From NCBI GenBank assembly GCA_030044035.1, contig JASHWN010000224.1:1-6071 (forward strand): a stretch of DNA of 6,071 nt, read 5' to 3'. This DNA comes from Xanthobacteraceae bacterium. Its GTDB lineage: Bacteria > Pseudomonadota > Alphaproteobacteria > Rhizobiales > Xanthobacteraceae. The notes beneath the pieces were generated by a model, which made no database searches, was not told where the DNA came from, and saw nothing but the letters and a program-made list of their open reading frames with translations. The translations under genes and the position numbers were made by a program. Position 1 is the stretch's first letter; the number at the start of each line of letters is the position of its first letter. Shown one piece after another: positions 1 to 6,071 of the stretch.

Positions 1-16
1 GGATCATTGAGTTAGC

Positions 17-2689
17 ATGGACCTGGTACTGGTAGAATCGCCCGCCAAGGCGAAAACGATCAATAAATATCTGGGCCGCGGCTACGAGGTTCTGGCTTCG
101 TTCGGCCATGTCCGCGACCTGCCGGCCAAGAGCGGCTCGGTCGATCCCGATCACAATTTCCGCATGCTCTGGGAGGTCGATCCCAAGGCCCAGAAGCGCC
201 TCAACGACATCGCCCGGGCGGTCAAGGGCGCCGACCGGCTCATTCTCGCCACCGACCCGGATCGCGAGGGCGAGGCGATCTCCTGGCACGTCCTGCAGGT
301 GCTCAAGGACAAGAAGGCGCTCAACGGGCAGGCGATCCAGCGCGTCGTCTTCAACGCCATCACCAAGCAGGCGGTGACCGATGCGATGAAGCATCCGCGC
401 GGCATCGACCAGTCCCTGGTCGACGCCTATCTCGCCCGCCGCGCGCTCGATTACCTCGTCGGCTTTACCTTATCGCCGGTGCTCTGGCGCAAGCTGCCAG
501 GGGCGCGCTCGGCGGGGCGCGTGCAATCGGTGGCGCTGCGGCTCGTCTGCGACCGCGAGCTCGAAATCGAAAAATTCGTCCGCCAGGAATACTGGACGAT
601 CGTCGCCACGCTGGCGACGCCGCGCCGGGAAACTTTCGAAGCGCGGCTGGTCGGCGCCGACGGCAAAAAACTGCAGCGCCTCGATATCGGCTCTGGCGCC
701 GAAGCCGAAGCGTTCAAGCGCGCGCTGGAGAGCGCGGCCTTCACGGTCGCCGCGGTCGAAGCAAAACCGCTCAAGCGCCATCCGCAGCCGCCATTCACCA
801 CCTCGACCCTGCAGCAGGAAGCAAGCCGCAAACTCGGCTTCGCGCCGGCCCACACCATGCGCGTGGCGCAGCGGCTCTACGAGGGCATCGATATCGGCGG
901 CGAGTCAGTCGGCTTGATTACCTATATGCGAACCGACGGCGTGCAGATTGCCGACGAGGCGGTTGCGGCTACGCGACGGCTCATCGAGAGCGATTACGGC
1001 GCCCGCTATGTGCCGAACGCGCCGCGCCGCTACGAGACCAAAGCCAAGAACGCCCAGGAGGCTCACGAAGCGATCCGGCCGACCGACCTGTCGCGCCGGC
1101 CGCGCGACGTCAAGCGCCACCTCGACGCCGATCAGGCCAAGCTTTACGAACTGATCTGGCTGCGCACGGTGGCAAGCCAAATGGAGTCGGCCGAGCTCGA
1201 GCGCACCACCGCCGACATCGCCGCCAAGGTCGCCGACCGCCTGCTCGACCTGCGCGCCACCGGCACGGTGATCAAATTCGACGGCTTCCTCACGCTCTAT
1301 CAGGAAGGCCGCGACGAAGATCTCGAGGACGAGGATTCGCGCCGGCTGCCGGAAATGAGCACGGGCGAGCGCCTCACCAAGCGTTCGATCGCCGCCGATC
1401 AGCATTTTACCGAGCCGCCGCCGCGCTATTCCGAAGCGTCGCTGGTCAAGCGCCTGGAAGAGCTCGGCATCGGCCGGCCCTCGACCTACGCGTCGATCCT
1501 GCAGCTGCTCAAAGACCGTAAATACGTCCGGCTCGACAAGCGCCGGCTTTACCCCGAGGACCGCGGCCGCATCGTCGTGGCGTTTCTGGAAAGCTTTTTT
1601 GCCAAATACGTCGAGTACGACTTTACCGCCGGGCTGGAAGAGCAGCTCGATCTCATCTCCAACAACGAAATTCCCTGGCGCGAAGTTTTACGCGATTTCT
1701 GGCGCGACTTCATCGGCGCAGTCGACGACATCAAGGATTTGAAAATCTCCGAAGTCATCGATGCGCTGGATGTACTGCTCGCGCCGCATCTGTTTCCGCC
1801 GCGCGCCGACGGCGGCGATCCGCGGCAATGCCCGAATTGCTCAGGCGGCCGGCTGACGCTGAAGCTCTCCAAGTATGGCGCCTTCATCGGCTGCTCGAAC
1901 TATCCGGAATGCCGCTACACAAGGCCGCTGTCGGCGACAGGCGACGGCGCGGCCGAGATCGGTACAAAAGTGCTCGGTTCTGATCCGGAGAGCGGTCTCG
2001 AGGTCACGCTGCGCAGCGGCCGCTTCGGTCCCTATGTGCAACTCGGCGAGGGCGTCGATGGCGAAAAGCCGAAGCGCGCCGGCCTGCCGAAAGGCACGTC
2101 GCCCGAAGATGTCGACCTGAAAAAGGCGCTGGCGCTGTTATCGCTGCCGCGCGAAGTCGGCCACCATCCCGAGGACGGCGAGCCGATCCGCGCCGGCCTC
2201 GGCCGCTTCGGGCCGTATGTGCAGCACGGCAAGACCTACGCTAACCTCGAATCCGCCGACGAGGTGTTTACGATCGGGCTCAACCGCGCGGTGACGCTGC
2301 TTGCGGAAAAGGTCGCACGCGGTCCGCGCTTCCGCCGCTTCGGCGCCGATCCGGGCCGCTCGCTTGGCGAGCATCCGACCAAGGGCGGGCCGATCGTCGC
2401 CAAGAGCGGCCGCTACGGGCCCTATGTCAGCCACGCCGGCGTCAACGCCACCTTGCCGAGCGACAAGACGCCGGAGACCGTGACGCTCGATGAAGCCGTT
2501 GCGCTCATCGACGCGCGCGCCGAGCGCGGCGCGGCAGCGCCGCGCGAGCGACGACGCAAGAGCGCGCGTCCTGCGAACGGAGCGGCACGACCGAGCACGC
2601 GATCCACCGCCAAGCCAAACGCCAATGCACCGAAGAGACCCGCCGCCGGCAAAAAGTCGACACGCAGGACGACGCAAGCTGCCGAATAA
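17..2689 (+). CDS. topA: DNA topoisomerase I (type IA), TopA
   Basis: This enzyme relaxes negative supercoils in the nucleoid by transient cleavage of one strand through a 5'-phosphotyrosine. At 890 aa it is close to E. coli TopA (865 aa). The N-terminal TOPRIM domain begins VESPAKAKTI, with catalytic Glu7, and carries the metal-binding DPDRE motif (Asp80, Asp82, Glu84). The active-site tyrosine is Tyr303 in LITYMRTDG, followed by Arg305. Other type IA landmarks are EAHEAIRPTD (His350) and GIGRPSTYASI (from residue 484). A single four-cysteine zinc ribbon follows (Cys605, Cys608, Cys626, Cys632). Three C-terminal repeats each contain G-R-(F/Y)-G-P-Y-V, at residues 668, 729 and 798. The last ~57 residues are a basic, low-complexity Arg/Lys/Ala/Pro tail that may aid DNA or RNA polymerase contact (inference). 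The start is fixed by an in-frame TGA at 8-10 with no other start codon between; only a weak TGAG lies upstream as a ribosome site. The promoter lies outside the window. rnr follows after 42 bases. Confidence 0.98.
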   Translation: MDLVLVESPAKAKTINKYLGRGYEVLASFGHVRDLPAKSGSVDPDHNFRMLWEVDPKAQKRLNDIARAVKGADRLILATDPDREGEAISWHVLQVLKDKKALNGQAIQRVVFNAITKQAVTDAMKHPRGIDQSLVDAYLARRALDYLVGFTLSPVLWRKLPGARSAGRVQSVALRLVCDRELEIEKFVRQEYWTIVATLATPRRETFEARLVGADGKKLQRLDIGSGAEAEAFKRALESAAFTVAAVEAKPLKRHPQPPFTTSTLQQEASRKLGFAPAHTMRVAQRLYEGIDIGGESVGLITYMRTDGVQIADEAVAATRRLIESDYGARYVPNAPRRYETKAKNAQEAHEAIRPTDLSRRPRDVKRHLDADQAKLYELIWLRTVASQMESAELERTTADIAAKVADRLLDLRATGTVIKFDGFLTLYQEGRDEDLEDEDSRRLPEMSTGERLTKRSIAADQHFTEPPPRYSEASLVKRLEELGIGRPSTYASILQLLKDRKYVRLDKRRLYPEDRGRIVVAFLESFFAKYVEYDFTAGLEEQLDLISNNEIPWREVLRDFWRDFIGAVDDIKDLKISEVIDALDVLLAPHLFPPRADGGDPRQCPNCSGGRLTLKLSKYGAFIGCSNYPECRYTRPLSATGDGAAEIGTKVLGSDPESGLEVTLRSGRFGPYVQLGEGVDGEKPKRAGLPKGTSPEDVDLKKALALLSLPREVGHHPEDGEPIRAGLGRFGPYVQHGKTYANLESADEVFTIGLNRAVTLLAEKVARGPRFRRFGADPGRSLGEHPTKGGPIVAKSGRYGPYVSHAGVNATLPSDKTPETVTLDEAVALIDARAERGAAAPRERRRKSARPANGAARPSTRSTAKPNANAPKRPAAGKKSTRRTTQAAE

Positions 2690-2731
2690 TCATTCGCGCC
2701 GATATCGTTCACGCCGCCATAGTTCACCGCC

Positions 2732-4996
2732 ATGAACGGCGCGCGCAAGGCCAAGCCGGCGGCCGGGGCAAAACGCGCCCTGCCCTCGCGCGACGAGCTG
2801 CTCGCGTTCGTGCGCGAGAAGAGCGGCAAAGTCGGCACCCGCGAGATCGCCCGCGCCTTCGGCGCCAAGAACGCCGACCGCGCCGCGCTCAAGCGCATGC
2901 TGCGCGAACTTGCCGACGAAGGTCACATCGAGCGCCGCCGCAAAAAGCTGCATCGCGCCGGTACGCTGCCGCCAGTCGTGGTCGCCGACGTCACCGGCCG
3001 CGACAGCGACGGTGAGTTCTTGGCGCGGCCGACCGAATGGGACGAAGAGGCCCACGGCGCGCCGCCGGTCATCCGCATCGTCACGCCGCGCCGCGTCCGG
3101 CCTGGCGAAGCGGCCGGCGTCGGCGACCGTGCCCTTCTTCGCGTCGAGCGCAGTGGCGAGGAAACGACTGGGCGCGTCATAAAGCTCATCGACCGCGCCA
3201 AGCATCGCGTACTCGGCATCTTTCGCGGTCTGCCGGGCGGTGGCGGGCGGCTCGTGCCGATCGACAAAAAGCAGCTCGGCCGCGAACTGGCGATTCCTGC
3301 CGGCGCCACGGCCTCGGCCGTCGATGGCGATCTCGTCTCCGTCGATGTCGCGCGCCACAGCCGGCTCGGTCTAGCCTCAGGCACCGTCGTCGAGCGGTTC
3401 GGCTCGATCAGAAGCGAGCGGGCGGTCAGCCTGATCGCCATCCACGCCCACGGCATTCCGCAGGATTTTTCCCGCGCGGCAGTCGCCGAAGCGGACGCGG
3501 CGCGGCCGGCGCCCTTGGCCGGCCGCGAAGATTGGCGCGCCGTGCCGTTCGTCACCATCGATCCGCCCGACGCCAAGGACCACGATGACGCCGTGCACGC
3601 CACACCCGACATCGATCCGCGCAATCCGGGCGGCCACGTCGTCATCGTCGCCATCGCCGACGTGGCGCAATACGTACGGCCCGGCTCGGCGCTCGACCGC
3701 GCCGCCGCCGAGCGCGGCAACTCGGTCTATTTCCCCGACCGCGTCATGCCGATGCTGCCCGAGCGCATCTCCAACGATCTGTGCTCGCTGCGTCCGAACG
3801 AGGATCGCCCGGCGCTCGCGGTGCGCATGATCGTCGGCGCCGACGGCCGCAAGCGCACGCACAGCTTTCATCGCGTGCTGATCCGCTCAGCGGCACGGCT
3901 GCACTACGAGCAGGCGCAGCTCGCGGTCTCCGGCCGCACCGATGAGATCACCGAGTCGATCGCACAGGCCGTCCTCGAGCCGCTCTATGCCGCCTATCGC
4001 GCCGTGCGCCACGCCCGCGACGAACGCGAGCCGCTCGATCTCGACATTCCCGAGCGCAAGATCGTGCTGAAATCGGACGGCACGGTCGATCGGGTGATCA
4101 TCCCGCAGCGGCTGGAATCGCACCGGCTGATCGAGGAATTCATGATCCTCGCCAACGTCGCGGCGGCGGAAAGCTGCGAGCGCGCGCGGGTGCCGCTGAT
4201 TTATCGGGTGCACGACGAGCCGGCGCCGGAAAAGCTCAATGCGCTGCGCGAGTTTTTGGCGACGCTCGACATTGCCCTGCCCAAGGGCGGCGCGCTGCGG
4301 CCCGACGCATTCAATCGCATTCTCGCGCGCGTAAAGGGGCGCGACGTCGAGCGCTTGGTCAACGAAGTCGTGCTGCGCAGCCAGGCGCAGGCGGAATACT
4401 CGTCGGAAAATTTCGGCCATTTCGGCCTCAACCTGCGCCGCTACGCGCATTTCACCTCGCCGATCCGGCGCTATGCCGACCTTGTCGTGCATCGCGCGCT
4501 CGTCCGCGCGCTCAAGCTCGGCGGCGACGGGTTGCCTGAGAGCGTCACCGCTGCCGAACTCGCCGAGATCGCCGCCAACATTTCGGCGACCGAGCGCCGC
4601 GCCATGAAGGCCGAGCGCGAGACCGCCGACCGGCTGATCGCGCATTTTTTGGCCGACCGGGTCGGCGCGGTATTCGACGGCCATATTTCCGGCGTTACCC
4701 GCGCCGGTCTGTTTGTCGAACTCGACGAGACCGGCGCCGACGGCTTTATTCCGGCGCGCTTGATCGGCGAAGAATACTTTCGCTTTCACGAAGCCGGCCG
4801 CGCGTTTGTCGGCAGGTCGGAGACCCACCGCCTCGGCGATCCGGTCACGGTCGAACTGGTCGAGGCGGCGCCGGTCGCCGGCGCTTTGCGTTTTCGGCTG
4901 GTGCGCGATGCATCGGCGCGGCCGCGCCGGACTGGACACCAAGCGCAGGCGCAGCAGAAATTCGGCCGGGGCCGCCAATCGCGCGGCCGGCGCTGA
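2732..4996 (+). CDS. rnr: Ribonuclease R, 3'-5' exoribonuclease (RNB family)
   Basis: RNase R is a processive, magnesium-dependent cytoplasmic 3'-5' exoribonuclease that degrades structured RNA in mRNA decay and rRNA/tmRNA quality control. The 754-aa product has the full RNase R domain order. A winged-helix-like N-terminus (about residues 18-75) marks it as RNase R rather than RNase II. Two cold-shock/OB-type domains follow (about 79-155 and 158-235), then the RNB domain. The catalytic motif DPPDAKDHDDA gives Asp277, Asp283, Asp285 and Asp286, equivalent to E. coli Asp272, 278, 280 and 281. Tyr333 in NSVYFP matches E. coli Tyr324, and HFTSPIRRY lies at 573-581. An S1 domain (about 641-720) and a short Arg/Gln-rich basic tail end the protein. 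ATG 2732 is the first start after an in-frame TAG at 2720-2722. No convincing Shine-Dalgarno precedes it, and a possible hairpin covers the start codon. It is probably co-transcribed with topA and the following NUDIX gene. Confidence 0.97.
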   Translation: MNGARKAKPAAGAKRALPSRDELLAFVREKSGKVGTREIARAFGAKNADRAALKRMLRELADEGHIERRRKKLHRAGTLPPVVVADVTGRDSDGEFLARPTEWDEEAHGAPPVIRIVTPRRVRPGEAAGVGDRALLRVERSGEETTGRVIKLIDRAKHRVLGIFRGLPGGGGRLVPIDKKQLGRELAIPAGATASAVDGDLVSVDVARHSRLGLASGTVVERFGSIRSERAVSLIAIHAHGIPQDFSRAAVAEADAARPAPLAGREDWRAVPFVTIDPPDAKDHDDAVHATPDIDPRNPGGHVVIVAIADVAQYVRPGSALDRAAAERGNSVYFPDRVMPMLPERISNDLCSLRPNEDRPALAVRMIVGADGRKRTHSFHRVLIRSAARLHYEQAQLAVSGRTDEITESIAQAVLEPLYAAYRAVRHARDEREPLDLDIPERKIVLKSDGTVDRVIIPQRLESHRLIEEFMILANVAAAESCERARVPLIYRVHDEPAPEKLNALREFLATLDIALPKGGALRPDAFNRILARVKGRDVERLVNEVVLRSQAQAEYSSENFGHFGLNLRRYAHFTSPIRRYADLVVHRALVRALKLGGDGLPESVTAAELAEIAANISATERRAMKAERETADRLIAHFLADRVGAVFDGHISGVTRAGLFVELDETGADGFIPARLIGEEYFRFHEAGRAFVGRSETHRLGDPVTVELVEAAPVAGALRFRLVRDASARPRRTGHQAQAQQKFGRGRQSRGRR

Positions 4997-5019
4997 CCAA
5001 ATTGGATGAGTTTATTTCA

Positions 5020-5793
5020 ATGAGCGCGGATGTCGGGGAGTCGATGGTCGAAAGCGGGGTTGCGGCGGATCGCGCCGAGCGTTTGACGCGGACCATCCGC
5101 GACCAAACTTTTCCGAATCTGCGGCCGCGGGATTCGGCGACGCTCATTCTCATCGACCGCGCCGAAGCCGTGCCGAAGGTGCTGCTCGGCCGCCGCCATC
5201 TGCGGCATCGCTTCATGCCCGGCAAATTCGTCTTTCCCGGTGGCCGCATCGAACCGGCCGATCGCCTCATGGCGGCGATTGCGCCGCTGCACGAGCGGCA
5301 TGTCGCGCGGCTGATGCAGCGCGTGCGGCGCGCCAGCGCCGTGAAGGCCGCGGCGTTCGCGCTTGCCGCGGTGCGCGAGACCTACGAAGAAACCGGTCTC
5401 ATGCTCGGCATGCGCACTGATCGCGCGTTCAACACGCCCCCCGGCGCCTGGGAAGCATTCGCCAAAGCCAGCATCGAACCCGATCTCAGCGCCGTGCACT
5501 TCATCGCCCGCGCCATCACGCCGCCGAAACGGCCGCTGCGCTTCGACAGCCGCTTCTTTGCCGCCGACGCGTCCGCCGTGGCGCAGCGGGTCGACGGTAT
5601 GGTCGGGCCGGACGCCGAATTCGTCGAACTGGTGTGGCTGCCGATCACGCAAGCGCGCACCCTCGACATGCCGGGCATCACCGCGATCGTGCTCGAAGAA
5701 CTGGCCGACCGCATCGCCGCCGGCATGAGCCCCGCGCATCCGGCGCCGCTCTACCGCATGCTGCATAAACGCTTCGTGCGCGAAATTCTTTGA
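5020..5793 (+). CDS. NUDIX hydrolase, NUDT19-like with split NUDIX box
   Basis: This is a probable cytoplasmic diphosphate hydrolase acting on a nucleoside- or CoA-linked substrate; the substrate cannot be read from sequence. Counting from ATG 5020 (257 aa), the core begins ATLILIDR (residues 40-47). It continues with MPGKFVFPGG (66-75) and the catalytic helix RETYEETGLML (119-129), where Glu120, Glu123 and Glu124 are the expected metal ligands. About 43 residues separate GG from RE, against 12 in the canonical GX5EX7REUXEEXGU box. This extended form is known from NUDT19/RP2-type acyl-CoA diphosphatases. The downstream ITPPKRPLRFDSRFF segment also fits that group. ATG 5020 is preferred because GGATGAG at 5004-5010 sits at suitable spacing. 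TTG 5002 (six residues longer, 5 bases after the rnr stop) and ATG 5044 (preceded by GGGGAG) are in-frame alternatives. The tight junction with rnr suggests one transcript and perhaps translational coupling. No signal peptide or membrane segment is apparent. Confidence 0.9.
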   Translation: MSADVGESMVESGVAADRAERLTRTIRDQTFPNLRPRDSATLILIDRAEAVPKVLLGRRHLRHRFMPGKFVFPGGRIEPADRLMAAIAPLHERHVARLMQRVRRASAVKAAAFALAAVRETYEETGLMLGMRTDRAFNTPPGAWEAFAKASIEPDLSAVHFIARAITPPKRPLRFDSRFFAADASAVAQRVDGMVGPDAEFVELVWLPITQARTLDMPGITAIVLEELADRIAAGMSPAHPAPLYRMLHKRFVREIL

Positions 5794-5823
5794 GTTCGCT
5801 CCGCGGTCGATGTGCTGGCTTTC

Positions 5824-5851
5824 TTGACTTTGCAGGACCGGCGACTACGTT
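5824..5851 (+). promoter_or_regulatory. Probable housekeeping sigma promoter for rpmG
   Basis: TTGACT at 5824-5829 is an excellent -35 element. It is preceded by C, giving the CTTGAC form favoured in Alphaproteobacteria. A weaker -10-like TACGTT lies at 5846-5851 with a 16-base spacer; CTACGT one base earlier is the other reading. Transcription would start near 5857, leaving a leader of roughly 28 bases before rpmG. The position, between the NUDIX stop and rpmG in the only sizeable gap of the window, supports the call. The poor -10 match is the main weakness. Confidence 0.55.
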
Positions 5852-5884
5852 GGCGCCACGCAATCGTCTCTTTGAGGTTCCGCC

Positions 5885-6052
5885 ATGGCCAAAGCCACCA
5901 CCATCAAGGTTAAGCTGGTCTCCAGCGCCGACACCGGCTTCTATTACGTCACGCGCAAGAACTCGCGGACCATGACGGACAAATTGGTGAAGAAGAAATA
6001 CGATCCCGTTGCCAAGAAGCACGTCGAGTTTCGCGAATCCAAGATCAAATAA
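5885..6052 (+). CDS. rpmG: 50S ribosomal protein L33 (bL33), zinc-independent form
   Basis: L33 is a small basic protein of the large ribosomal subunit located near the tRNA exit site. The 55-aa product begins [26 protein letters not shown] and ends with [10 protein letters not shown]. It matches the family in length (about 50-55 aa), in the [10 protein letters not shown] core, in the KKKYDP motif and in its high lysine content. It contains no cysteine, so it is the C- paralog type lacking the zinc ribbon, normal for most Proteobacteria. The start is supported by a GAGG ribosome-binding site at 5874-5877, seven bases before the ATG. It lies 91 bases after the NUDIX gene and probably has its own promoter at 5824-5851. 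Only 19 bases follow the stop before the window ends, so its terminator is not visible. Confidence 0.97.
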   Translation: MAKATTIKVKLVSSADTGFYYVTRKNSRTMTDKLVKKKYDPVAKKHVEFRESKIK

Positions 6053-6071
6053 TATCAACGGCTCTTATTGC

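Noticed and set aside
1..16. End of an upstream gene such as dprA before topA
   Set aside because: Stops occur at 8-10 (TGA) and 13-15 (TAG), and dprA commonly precedes topA in this group, but 16 bases hold too few codons to identify a gene or decide its frame.
2690..3358. A 222-codon minus-strand open frame reaching into the topA-rnr gap
   Set aside because: Nearly all of it overlaps the conserved RNase R N-terminal domains, and it has no recognisable product or clear ribosome site.
3887..4978. A 363-codon open frame on the minus strand, antisense to rnr
   Set aside because: It lies wholly inside the well-supported RNase R gene. Its translation is low-complexity Arg/Ala/Gly/Asp-rich text with no recognisable motif, as expected for an antisense shadow in GC-rich DNA.
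5017..5766. A 249-codon open frame on the minus strand, antisense to the NUDIX gene
   Set aside because: The translation is His/Arg/Gly-rich without domain features, while the + strand carries clear NUDIX motifs. It is a shadow frame.
5780..5799. GCGAA/TTCGC inverted repeat around the NUDIX stop codon as a terminator
   Set aside because: The stem is only five base pairs with a ten-base loop, and no T-run follows, so it does not look like an intrinsic terminator.
5790..5975. A 61-codon + strand open frame across the NUDIX-rpmG gap
   Set aside because: It overlaps rpmG in another frame, has no ribosome site, and covers the probable rpmG promoter. rpmG itself is certain.

Overview
The window is GC-rich chromosomal DNA with the strong G/C third-position bias of an alphaproteobacterium, most likely of the order Hyphomicrobiales (Rhizobiales; Bradyrhizobium/Xanthobacteraceae-like). 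The evidence is protein style and gene order. The TopA has one zinc ribbon followed by GRFGPYV-type repeats, the L33 has no cysteines, and topA, rnr, a split-box NUDIX gene and rpmG lie in one direction. I recall this order as common in that group. The exact genus cannot be read from the sequence.

Layout, all on the + strand: bases 1-16 are the leader before topA. Next come topA, DNA topoisomerase I (17-2689); a 42-base gap; rnr, ribonuclease R (2732-4996); a NUDIX hydrolase of the NUDT19-like type (5020-5793, with an alternative TTG start at 5002); a 91-base gap holding a probable sigma-70-type promoter; rpmG, ribosomal protein L33 (5885-6052); and 19 bases of unassigned 3' flank. No gene is broken, and I see no mobile element, tRNA, rRNA, CRISPR array or convincing terminator.

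The first three genes are closely packed and probably share transcription. TopA relaxes negative supercoils. RNase R degrades structured RNA in mRNA turnover and rRNA quality control. The NUDIX enzyme probably hydrolyses a nucleotide- or CoA-linked diphosphate. rpmG probably has its own promoter, as expected for a highly expressed ribosomal protein gene. The link between the genes is conserved position and housekeeping information processing, not a single pathway.

I found no evidence of a previously undescribed system; this is an ordinary core-genome segment. The points worth a second look are modest: a possible RNA hairpin over the rnr start codon, the split NUDIX box, the uncertain NUDIX start, the rpmG promoter, and the direct rnr-NUDIX junction.
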